Shown here piece after piece: positions 8,720 to 15,852 of a stretch of DNA of 64,000 nucleotides. Origin of the DNA: Actinacidiphila epipremni (GTDB lineage: Bacteria > Actinomycetota > Actinomycetes > Streptomycetales > Streptomycetaceae); assembly GCF_012034175.1 (NCBI RefSeq), contig NZ_JAATEJ010000001.1, positions 62,001-126,000 on the forward strand, written 5' to 3'. Both the position numbers and the translations under genes were made by a program. Numbering within the stretch: the first letter of the stretch is position 1; the number at the start of each line of letters is the position of its first letter. The notes beneath the pieces were generated by a model. It ran no database searches. It was not told the origin of the DNA and saw only the letters and a program-made list of their open reading frames with translations.

Positions 8720-9457
8720 ATGCCGAATGAGCGCCTCCGTGCCGCGTTGCTCGAACGCGGGCTCACACTCGACGAACTGGCCGACTCCATCGACGTCGAC
8801 CGGAAGACCGTCGAACGCTGGGTGACGACCGGACGCACTCCGTACCGTCGGCACCGGTACGCCGTGGCGGCGCGGCTCGGCCTCGACGAGACGTATCTGT
8901 GGCCCGACGCGTTCACGCCCGACCAGGTCGCCGGCGCGTCCGAGAGCGAGATCCTCACCGTCTACCCGCACCGCTGGTCCGTGCCCTCCGACCTGTGGCG
9001 GCGGATCTTCGAGACCGCGGAGCGCGAGATCGGCGTCCTCGTCTACAGCGGGCTGTTCCTGTCCGAGGACGCCGGCACCCACCAGGTCTTCCGCGACTAG
9101 GCGGACGCCGGCGTGCGGGTACGGATCCTCCTCGGGGATCCCGAGAGCGCGGCGGTCGCCCAGCGCGGCGCGGACGAGGGCCTGCACGAGGCCATGGCCT
9201 CGAAGATCCGCAACGCCCTGCTGATGTACCGGCCGCTGCAGGGTGTGGACGGCATCGACTTCCGCCTCCACGACACGATCCTCTACAACTCGATCTACCG
9301 CGCGGACGACCAGCTCCTCGTGAACACCCACATCTACGGCTTCAACGCGGCCCAGGCCCCGGTGCTCCACCTGCGGAAGGTCGCCGGGGGCGGCATGGTG
9401 AACCACTACCTCGACAGCTTCGAACGGGTCTGGGACCGCGCCCGGGAACTGGAGTGA
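8720..9457 (+). pseudogene. XRE-family regulator interrupted by an in-frame amber codon
   Basis: The frame encodes an N-terminal helix-turn-helix (LTLDELADSIDVDRKTVERWV, residues about 15-35) and a C-terminal domain typical of a streptomycete regulator family of about 245 aa (VYPHRWSVPSDLWRRIFE, then VRILLGDP, then LYNSIYR and NTHIYGFNA). A TAG at 9098-9100 splits it into 126 and 118 codons in the same frame, with no base gained or lost. The homologous families continue through this point, so the stop is a nonsense mutation, a sequencing error or a readthrough site. Its neighbours are also damaged, which favours decay. Confidence 0.8.
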
Positions 9458-9465
9458 CCGACGAC

Positions 9466-9942
9466 ATGCCCACCCGTATCGACTACTTCGACGATCCGCG
9501 GGCCCCGAAGGCCAACAGCATCGTCCCCTCCGCGAACGTCATCGTCGCCGACGACGAGGGCCGCGTCCTCATGATCCGGCGTACCGACAACGGCAACTGG
9601 GCGGTGCCCGGCGGCGCGATGGACATGGGGGAGTCCCTCGTCCAGACCGGCGTCCGCGAGACCCTGGAGGAGACCGGGGTCCACTGCGAGGTCACCGGGC
9701 TGGTGGGCATCTACACCGACCCCCGTCATGTCATCCACTACACGAGCAACGACGAGGTACGGCAGGAGTTCTCGGTCGTCTTCACGGCGCGGTACGTCAG
9801 CGGGGAGCCGACGCCCAGTGACGAGTCCCGGGAGGTGGTGTGGGTGCCGAGGGAAGAGGTCGGCGGCCTGACGATGCACCGCTCGATGCGGCAGCGGATC
9901 GAGGCGTACCTCAAGGGCGAAGGGCTGCCCCAGCTTGGATAG
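9466..9942 (+). CDS. Nudix hydrolase
   Basis: The 158-aa product contains a complete Nudix box (G-x5-E-x7-RET-EE-G, within GAMDMGESLVQTGVRETLEE), so it should hydrolyse a nucleoside diphosphate derivative with Mg2+. Leading residues SIVPSANVIVADDEGRVLMIRR are typical. ATG 9466 has GGAG 11 bases upstream; a GTG at 9454 overlapping the previous stop (GTGA) would add four residues. The gene directly follows the interrupted XRE gene and overlaps the next gene by 8 bp. Nudix proteins of this kind occur in integrative plasmid modules such as pSAM2 (Pif), which fits the mobile-remnant idea but does not prove it. The substrate is unknown. Confidence 0.9.
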   Translation: MPTRIDYFDDPRAPKANSIVPSANVIVADDEGRVLMIRRTDNGNWAVPGGAMDMGESLVQTGVRETLEETGVHCEVTGLVGIYTDPRHVIHYTSNDEVRQEFSVVFTARYVSGEPTPSDESREVVWVPREEVGGLTMHRSMRQRIEAYLKGEGLPQLG

Positions 9943-10402
9943 CGACTGGGTGGGGGCCGCGGCCGACGTCTTCAGCGCGATCGGCACGGTCGGGGCTTTC
10001 GGTACCGGATTCGTCCTCCTGCGCCGCGAGCACCGCCGGGACGCCGACCGTGAGGAGGAGGCGCTCCGCGCCCAGGCGGCGCGCGTCAGCGCGTGGGTCG
10101 AGGCGTACAGCCGCCCCGACGGCGTACGGGAACTCGCGCTGCACGTCCACAACGCGAGCGACATGCCCATATACGAGGTGGAGCTGCCGCTTCCCGCACC
10201 GGTGGGCGAGGAGTCCCGTACCGAGTTCATCGGCCTCGTGCCGCCCAGCCAGACGGTCCGCCGCGCCGCCCCGCGTGAATGGCTGCGCTCGTACGTCGAG
10301 CCGGAGCCCGTCGAGATCGGCTTCCTCGACAGCGCCGGCCGCCAGTGGAGCCGCGACGAGCAGGGCAAGCTCGTCCGGGCGAGCCGCTCGGCGGCTACGT
10401 GA
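9935..10402 (+). CDS. hypothetical membrane-associated protein
   Basis: The product is 155 aa from TTG 9935 (overlapping the Nudix stop by 8 bp); GTG 9950 is an alternative. A single hydrophobic segment (VFSAIGTVGAFGTGFVLL, about residues 12-29) is followed by a charged heptad-like helix (RREHRRDADREEEALRAQAARVSAWVEAY). The C-terminal half (LALHVHNASDMPIYEVELPLPAP onward) is beta-rich and resembles conserved unknown streptomycete proteins with this layout. Its 3' end overlaps the convergent HD gene by 8 bp. No function can be assigned. Confidence 0.75.
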   Translation: MDSDWVGAAADVFSAIGTVGAFGTGFVLLRREHRRDADREEEALRAQAARVSAWVEAYSRPDGVRELALHVHNASDMPIYEVELPLPAPVGEESRTEFIGLVPPSQTVRRAAPREWLRSYVEPEPVEIGFLDSAGRQWSRDEQGKLVRASRSAAT

Positions 10403-10942
10403 CGAGCAGGCCCTCGATGCGCCGGACGGACGCCTTGATGTGCGGGACCGCTTCGGTGATGGAGCCGGTGACGACGTCCCCCGGGCCGTACCGCGACAGG
10501 ATCTCGGCCAGGCGCGCGCCGACCTCGGTGGGTTCGCCGACCGGCGTCGTGGTCATGTCGCAGTAGGTCAGGGCGTCGGAGAGCAGGCCGTCGGGAGGAT
10601 CGAACTCGGCGGTGAGCACGTCACCGAGGCCGCGGTTGCGGGCCTCGATGCGGGCGCAGGAGTGGTGGGCGACCAGAGCGCACAGCCGCGGGTCGGCGTG
10701 CTCGACGTCCCGGAGGTAGCGGGCACCGTCAAGACGGCGCGGAGGCCGGTGTCCACGAGCTTCGGGGCGTAGCCGATGTCGTGCAGCCACACGGCGCAGA
10801 TCAGCAGGTCGGCGTCGTCCCCGGCGAGGTGCCCGATCGCCTCCGCCTTGCGGCCGACCCCCTGGCTGTGCGACCAGCGCCGCGGCAGCGCCTCGGCGAG
10901 GAGGTCACCGGCCAGTTGCTGGGCCCACACGACGGAAGTCAC
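10395..10942 (-). pseudogene. HD-domain phosphohydrolase, frameshifted
   Basis: From GTG 10942 the frame gives an HD protein start (WSHSQGVGRKAEA with the first His, then CAVWLHDIGY with the HD pair, residues about 24-56) up to KLVDTGL. The family sequence then continues in another frame with LDGARYLRDVEHADPRL and CALVAHHSCARIEA and runs to the stop at 10395. The switch is at about 10735-10745 and corresponds to a net one-base loss (or two-base gain). Both halves are well conserved, so the event is recent or a sequencing error. HD proteins of this type sit beside GntR regulators in Streptomyces, and a GntR remnant lies 26 bp upstream here. Confidence 0.82.
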
Positions 10943-10967
10943 CTGTCGAGGCTATCTCGGTTGGCCG

Positions 10968-11123
10968 TCACTTCACGAAGCGACCTCTGCCCTGCCGCGT
11001 CTCGATGAGCCCGGCCGTCTCCAACTCCGTGAGCGCCTGCCGCACGGTCCAGCGGGAGACGCCGAATCGTGCTGTCAGCGTGGCTTCACTGGGCAGCGCA
11101 GCACCTTTGCACAGCTCACCGCC
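10968..11123 (-). pseudogene. GntR-family regulator remnant (winged-helix fragment only)
   Basis: Read on the minus strand this segment encodes GGELCKGAALPSEATL, then TARFGVSRWTVRQALTELE and TAGLIETRQGRGRFVK before TGA. That is nearly a whole GntR winged helix ending where the effector domain would begin. The first helix that normally precedes GxLxxGxxLPSE is missing or diverged, no start codon with a ribosome site is visible, and there is no effector domain. It stops 26 bp before the HD gene. It is probably a decayed regulator of the HD gene. Confidence 0.65.
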
Positions 11124-11203
11124 CTCGTCCCGCTGGGTGGGGTTTGTTCCTGGCTGGTGGGGCAGGCGGGGGGTGCTGGAAGCGATGGAGTGGAGGCGGG
11201 ATC

Positions 11204-11395
11204 ATGAGTGGCAAGGACAAGGCAGGGGCGAAGGCCGACGTGGCCGGGGGGAAGGCCAAGGAAGCGGTGGGGGAGGCCGTGGGGAATGAGCGGCTGGAGG
11301 CTGAGGGGCGGGGCGATCAGGCCGGCGGGCACGCCCGGGAGGCCAAGGAGAAGGCGAAGGACGCCGTCAAGGACGCGTTCGGGCGGCATCATTGA
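11204..11395 (+). CDS. CsbD-family stress protein
   Basis: This 63-aa, highly charged hydrophilic protein starts at ATG 11204 with a GGAGGCGGG ribosome site. It shows the CsbD pattern: KDKAGAKADVAGGKAKEAVGE, then a NERLEAEGRGDQAGG repeat half, then KEKAKDAVKDAFG. CsbD-like proteins accumulate under general stress in many bacteria; a biochemical function is not known. It overlaps no intact gene but lies opposite any N-terminal extension of the GntR remnant. Confidence 0.9.
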   Translation: MSGKDKAGAKADVAGGKAKEAVGEAVGNERLEAEGRGDQAGGHAREAKEKAKDAVKDAFGRHH

Positions 11396-11460
11396 GCCCG
11401 CGCTGAGGCTGTCGGTGCTGCTTCGGCGCTGGGAGTCCGGCGGAACGGCGTTCCCTCGCA

Positions 11461-11482
11461 GGGGGCGCCGTTCGGCGTTTCC
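11461..11482. repeat. 22-bp direct repeat, right copy, in a terminator-like hairpin
   Basis: It is identical to 8575-8596. Upstream AACGGCG (11444-11450) pairs with CGCCGTT (11466-11472), making a weaker hairpin than the ssrA terminator. It could serve as terminator of the csbD-like gene. It marks the right boundary of the decayed island. Confidence 0.65.
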
Positions 11483-11621
11483 GGGGGCTCACAGGGGGCG
11501 GGTGGCGGGAATGAGTGCACGGTTGCCCGGGTGTCACGTGGGGGCACGGGGAGGGTAACGCGGCGTTTCTAGGGTCGGCGGGGCCGGGGTGGAACCCGGG
11601 CGGCGGACACAGGGAGGCGCC

Positions 11622-12986
11622 ATGAGTCGGTGGACGGGCCGGTGGATCGAGCGGTGGGACCCCGAGGACGAGACGTTCTGGCACGAGGGCGGCGGGCGGC
11701 GGACCGCGCTGCGCAACCTGGTCTTCTCCGTGCTGAGCGAGCACATCGGCTTCTCGATCTGGAGCCTGTGGTCGGTGATGGTGCTGTTCATGGGGCCCGA
11801 ATACCACGTCGACCCGGCCGGCAAGTTCTTCCTGGTCGCGATGCCGACGCTGGTCGGCGGCGTGCTGCGGGTGCCGTACACCTTCGCGGTCGCGAAGTTC
11901 GGCGGGCGCAACTGGACGGTGGTCAGCGCGCTGCTGCTGCTCGTGCCGACGGTCGCCGCGGCGGTCGTGACGAAGCCGGGCGTCTCGTACCCCACGCTCA
12001 TGGTCGTCGCCGCGCTCACCGGCGTGGGCGGCGGCAACTTCGCCTCCTCCATGACCAACATCAACTCCTTCTACCCGCTTCGGGAGAAGGGCTGGGCGCT
12101 CGGGCTGAACGCCGGCGGCGGCAACGTCGGTGTCGCCGCGATCCAGCTCGTCGGGCTGCTGGTCATCGCCACCGCGGGCGCCGCGCACCCGCGGATCGTG
12201 CTTGCCGTCTACATCCCGCTCATCGTGGTGGCCGCGGTGCTCGCCGCGGTGTTCATGGACAACCTCGCGCCGGTGCGCAACGACACCGGTGCCGCGCTCG
12301 ACGCGGGCCGCGACCCGCACACCTGGATCATGTCGCTGCTGTACGTCGGTACGTTCGGGTCGTTCATCGGCTACAGCTTCGCCTTCGGGCTGGTGCTGCA
12401 GAACCAGTTCGGCCGCACACCGCTGCACGCGGCGTACCTGACCTTCATCGGGCCGCTGCTCGGCTCGCTGGTCAGGCCGCTGGGCGGGCGGCTCGCCGAC
12501 CGGTACGGGGGCGGGCGCATCACGCTGTGGAACTTCCTGGCCATGGCCGCGGCGACCGGTGTCGTCATCGTCGCGAGCGAGCAGAAGTCGCTGGGGCTGT
12601 TCCTGCCCGGCTTCATCGCGCTGTTCGCGCTCAGCGGGCTCGGGAACGGATCGACGTACAAGATGATCCCCGGCATCTTCCAGAAGAAGGCGGAGGCCGC
12701 GGGGCTGGCGGGGGAGGCCGCGGCGGCGCACGCGCGGCGGCTCTCGGGGGCGTCGATGGGGCTGATCGGGGCGGTCGGGGCGCTCGGCGGGGTCGGCATC
12801 AACCTCGCCTTCCGGGAGTCGTTCCTGAACGCGGCGAGCGGGACGCCGGCCTTTGTGTCGTTCCTGGCGTATTACGCGGTCTGTTTCGCGGTGACGTGGG
12901 CCGTATACCTGCGGCGGCCGGCGAGGAGCGCGGGCGGCGCGGGGCAGGTCGCCCCGGCGGCGACGACGGCGTACGCCGAGGTCTGA
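11622..12986 (+). CDS. narK: nitrate/nitrite transporter, MFS NarK family
   Basis: The product is a 454-aa polytopic membrane protein of the NNP branch of the major facilitator superfamily, expected to import nitrate and/or export nitrite. Family signatures are visible: FLVAMPTLVGGVLRVPYTF in TM2-3, GVGGGNFASSMTNINSFYP (nitrate signature), LGLNAGGGNVGV, and the second signature GLGNGSTYKMIPGIF. ATG 11622 follows an AGGGAGG ribosome site. The downstream gene encodes the HemD-like regulator that in S. coelicolor controls nitrate genes. The 226-bp upstream gap carries the right copy of the 22-bp repeat. Confidence 0.95.
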   Translation: MSRWTGRWIERWDPEDETFWHEGGGRRTALRNLVFSVLSEHIGFSIWSLWSVMVLFMGPEYHVDPAGKFFLVAMPTLVGGVLRVPYTFAVAKFGGRNWTVVSALLLLVPTVAAAVVTKPGVSYPTLMVVAALTGVGGGNFASSMTNINSFYPLREKGWALGLNAGGGNVGVAAIQLVGLLVIATAGAAHPRIVLAVYIPLIVVAAVLAAVFMDNLAPVRNDTGAALDAGRDPHTWIMSLLYVGTFGSFIGYSFAFGLVLQNQFGRTPLHAAYLTFIGPLLGSLVRPLGGRLADRYGGGRITLWNFLAMAAATGVVIVASEQKSLGLFLPGFIALFALSGLGNGSTYKMIPGIFQKKAEAAGLAGEAAAAHARRLSGASMGLIGAVGALGGVGINLAFRESFLNAASGTPAFVSFLAYYAVCFAVTWAVYLRRPARSAGGAGQVAPAATTAYAEV

Positions 12987-13121
12987 GCGGCGGGCGGCAC
13001 GTAACACCCGGGAAATCAGGGCGAACCGAACCCGTCACCCCGCCTTGGGACGATGCGAGTCCCTCCGGGCGGGGTGGCGGGGGCGTCACGGGGTCGGGGG
13101 CGGGGCGCCGGGCGCATGCCT

Positions 13122-13217
13122 GACGGGACGCCTGGCGCAACGCCTGGCGGGACGCCTGACGGGACGCCTGACGGGACGCCGGGCGGGACGCTTGACGGGA
13201 TGCTTGACGGAAAACGG
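13122..13217. repeat. 12-bp tandem repeat, about 8 copies, upstream of nnaR
   Basis: The unit GACGGGACGCCT repeats with few changes from 13122, through units at 13134, 13146, 13158, 13170, 13182 and 13194, and decays at 13206. As 12 is a multiple of three it is phase-neutral. In the nnaR frame it reads as a T-G-R-L repeat that is open back to an ATG at 13045. Confidence 0.9.
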
Positions 13218-13236
13218 CAGCAAGGTGGGCGCAACG

Positions 13237-14430
13237 ATGGAGCCGACACGATCTTCGCGGGTGCCGCGGTCTTCGGGGCCGGCGCGGCCGGCGGGGGACG
13301 GCGTGCCGCCGCTCGCCGGGTTCACCGTCGGGGTGACCGCGGCCCGGCGGGCCGACGAGCTGGCCGCGCTGCTGGAGCGGCGCGGGGCGGCGGTGCTGCG
13401 GGCGCCGGTGCTGCGGATCGTGCCGCTGCCCGACGACGCGGAGCTGCTGGCCACGACGAAGCAGCTGCTGGACGACGCGCCGGACGTCGTCGTCGCCACG
13501 ACCGCGATCGGCTTCCGGGGGTGGATCGAGGCGGCCGACGGCTGGGGGCTGGGCGAGGCGCTGCTGCGCCGGCTCGGCGAGGTCGAGCTGCTGGCGCGCG
13601 GGCCGAAGGTGCGGGGCGCGGTGCGGGCGGCGGGGCTGACGGAGGCATGGTCGCCGGCGTCGGAATCCATGGCCGAGGTGCTGGAGCGGCTGCTGGAGGA
13701 GGGCGTCGAAGGGCGGTGCGTGGCCGTGCAGCTGCACGGGGAGCCGCTGCCCGGCTTCAACGAGTCGCTGCGGGCGGCCGGGGCGCGGGTCGTGGCCGTA
13801 CCCGTCTACCGCTGGATGCCGCCGGAGGACCTGGCGCCGGTGGACCGGCTGCTGGACGCGGTGTTCACGCGCTCCCTGGACGCGGTGAGCTTCACCAGCG
13901 CGCCGGCGGCGGCGTCGCTCCTGGGGCGGGCGTCGCAGCGGGGGCGGCTCGACGATCTGCTCGGCGCGCTGCGCGGTGACGTGCTCGCGGCGTGCGTCGG
14001 GCCGGTGACGGCGCTGCCGCTCCAGGCGCATGACGTGCCGACGCTCCAGCCCGAGCGGTTCCGGCTCGGGCCGCTGGTGCAGCTGCTGGCGCGGGAGCTG
14101 CCGGGGAGGGTACGGCCGCTGCCCGTCGCCGGGCACGATGTCGAGATACGGGGGCAGGCGGTCGTCGTGGACGGGATGCTGCGGCCGGTGCCGCCGGCCG
14201 GGATGGCGCTCCTGCGGGCGCTGGCGCGGCGGCCGGGGTGGGTGGTGTCGCGGGCGGAGCTTTTGCGGGTTTTGCCGGGGGCCGGGCGGGATGAGCATGC
14301 CGTGGAGACGGCGATGGCTCGGTTGCGGGCCGCGCTTGGCGCTCCGCGGGTGATTCAGACCGTGGTCAAGCGGGGGTATCGGCTCGCGCTCGATCCGCAC
14401 GCCGATAAATACGCCTCGGGCGCCGTCTGA
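13237..14430 (+). CDS. nnaR: HemD-like nitrate assimilation regulator NnaR (uroporphyrinogen-III synthase fold plus winged helix)
   Basis: The 397-aa protein fuses a uroporphyrinogen-III synthase-like domain (about residues 25-285, with GFTVGVTAARRADELAALLE, then SFTSAPAA) to a C-terminal OmpR-type winged helix (about 305-390, ending VIQTVVKRGYRL). This architecture matches NnaR of S. coelicolor and the regulator beside narK3 in Mycobacterium tuberculosis, so nitrate/nitrite gene control is the likely role, supported by narK 250 bp upstream. ATG 13237 is chosen by homology. The frame continues upstream through the 12-bp repeat to ATG 13045, so a repetitive N-terminal extension is possible. 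A perfect terminator palindrome follows the stop. Confidence 0.9.
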   Translation: MEPTRSSRVPRSSGPARPAGDGVPPLAGFTVGVTAARRADELAALLERRGAAVLRAPVLRIVPLPDDAELLATTKQLLDDAPDVVVATTAIGFRGWIEAADGWGLGEALLRRLGEVELLARGPKVRGAVRAAGLTEAWSPASESMAEVLERLLEEGVEGRCVAVQLHGEPLPGFNESLRAAGARVVAVPVYRWMPPEDLAPVDRLLDAVFTRSLDAVSFTSAPAAASLLGRASQRGRLDDLLGALRGDVLAACVGPVTALPLQAHDVPTLQPERFRLGPLVQLLARELPGRVRPLPVAGHDVEIRGQAVVVDGMLRPVPPAGMALLRALARRPGWVVSRAELLRVLPGAGRDEHAVETAMARLRAALGAPRVIQTVVKRGYRLALDPHADKYASGAV

Positions 14431-14448
14431 CGCACCCCGCGGGGTGCG
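14431..14448 (+). terminator. palindrome immediately after nnaR
   Basis: CGCACCCCGCGGGGTGCG is a perfect 18-base palindrome starting at the base after the nnaR stop. It probably terminates nnaR transcription. Confidence 0.65.
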
Positions 14449-15103
14449 TATGCGCTTTTGAGGGCGGGCCCCTGGGGCTGCCCCTTCCCGCCGTGACGGG
14501 ACCTTCCGCCGGTGGCGGCTGAGCGCTCCGTTCCCCCCCAGCGCTTCGCCTGGGGGTACCCCCCCGTGCCCCTGCGCCTTGGGCTGCCCCTTGCCGTCGT
14601 CTCGCGATCGTCCGCCGGTGGTGCCTGAGCGCGCAGTTCCCCGCGCCCCTATCCGCCCGGGGGATGCCCCGTTCTGCCGTTGCCGGATCGTCCGTTGAGT
14701 CGTGGCTGGTCGCGCAGTTCCCCGCGCCCCTGGGTATGCGTGCCCTCACGCGCAATGCCCGCGCCTGCGGCGCCGGGCAGGCCACCAGGGGCCTGGCCCT
14801 GCGCGTGAGGGCAACCACTCAGGGGCGCGTGGGGGTACCCCCAGGCGAAGCGCTGGGGGAGAACGGAGCGACAAGCCACCCACGGGGGGAAGGTCCGGAA
14901 ACGGCCGAACGGGGCACCCCCAGGCGGATGGGGGCGCGGGGAACTGCGCGACCAGCCATTCACCGGGGGAAGGTCCGGCGGCAACAGGGCGGGGCAGCCC
15001 GGGCGGGCGGGGGCCGCGGTGGGGGCGGGGGTGCGCGGGGCTAGCCCACCGGCAAGGGAGTTGGCACTCTAAGGGGGCGACGGCGTGGAGGAGGGAGGGG
15101 GCG
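14449..15103. other. gene-free palindromic repeat mosaic
   Basis: There is no convincing gene here. The region contains a perfect 29-bp inverted repeat (14535-14563 with 14831-14859). It also holds several copies of the dispersed motif GCGCAGTTCCCCGCGCCCC in both orientations (about 14635, 14711, reverse at about 14934). A segment of about 65 bp near 14631-14700 recurs inverted, imperfectly, near 14887-14957. Bases 14711-14829 closely match the repeat at 24607-24737. The whole stretch could fold into long nested hairpins. Confidence 0.8.
14535..14859. repeat. 29-bp perfect inverted repeat enclosing a dispersed repeat copy
   Basis: The left arm (14535-14563, CCCCCAGCGCTTCGCC...) and right arm (14831-14859) are perfect reverse complements, 267 bases apart. 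Each arm contains the shorter palindrome GGGGGTACCCCC or most of it. The enclosed sequence includes 14711-14829, a shortened copy of the repeat seen at 24607-24737. Confidence 0.85.
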
Positions 15104-15685
15104 GTGGGGGAGTTGAGGTTTGACGGGGGCAGGGTGTGTCTGGACCTCGTGGCGACGAGGGTGGCGCGGCCGGTGGGGGAGCGGCTGGACCGGGCCGAGC
15201 GCGTGGCGGAGTGGGTGATCGGCGCCGGGCTCGTACCGCCGGGTACGGTCGTCGCCGCGGACGCGGACTGGGCCCGCGGCCTGCGCGAGCTGCGGACGCT
15301 GCTGGAGGCCCTGGTCGGGGCCCACCTCACCGCCGCCCCACCCCCGCCGGAGGCGGTCGCCCGGCTCAACCATCTGGCCCGCGCCGCCCCGCCCGCGCCC
15401 CGCGCCGTGCTCGGCCCCGACGGCACCCTGGTCAGGGCGCTGGCCGCGCCGCCGGACGCCCCCGGCCTGCTCGCGGCGGTGGCCCGCGACGCGGTGGACC
15501 TGTTCACCGACCCCGTCGCCCGCTCCCAGCTGCGCCGCTGCGAGGGCGAGAACTGCTCCCTGGTCTACCTGGACACCTCCCGCGGCCGGCGCCGCCGCTG
15601 GTGCAGCAGCGAGGTGTGCGGCAACCGCGAGCGCGTCGCCCGGCACCGCCGCCGTACGAACGCCCCCGCGCTGCGCAACGTCTGA
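15104..15685 (+). CDS. CGNR zinc-finger / ABATE-domain protein
   Basis: The product is 193 aa from GTG 15104 behind a purine-rich ribosome site (GGAGGGAGGGGG). The N-terminal ABATE domain carries the typical LRFDGGRVCLDLVATR start. The C-terminal CGNR finger spans about residues 150-190, with CEGENCSLVYLD, then RRRWCSSEVCGNRERVARHR; Cys residues in C-x4-C and C-x4-CGN arrangement bind zinc. Family members are presumed DNA-binding regulators, probably linked to stress; no target is known here. The next gene, helD, starts 167 bp downstream. Confidence 0.93.
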   Translation: MGELRFDGGRVCLDLVATRVARPVGERLDRAERVAEWVIGAGLVPPGTVVAADADWARGLRELRTLLEALVGAHLTAAPPPPEAVARLNHLARAAPPAPRAVLGPDGTLVRALAAPPDAPGLLAAVARDAVDLFTDPVARSQLRRCEGENCSLVYLDTSRGRRRRWCSSEVCGNRERVARHRRRTNAPALRNV

Positions 15686-15852
15686 GCGCCGCAAGACCGC
15701 GGCCCCGGACCCACCGGAGGGAATCCGTCCGGCCCGCGCGGGGCCGCCGGGTGGGCAGAAGCGCGCAGGTCGCGTACGGTTGCAGGCTGCCGCTCGCACG
15801 GAACGGGACACCGCGGGCGGTCAGCACGACGTACAGACGAAGGGGGCGCTGC

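Noticed and set aside
15686-15852. Rifamycin-associated element upstream of helD
   Set aside because: I looked for the conserved GGGGC-type inverted element and found no match, so rifamycin-inducible control is not claimed.
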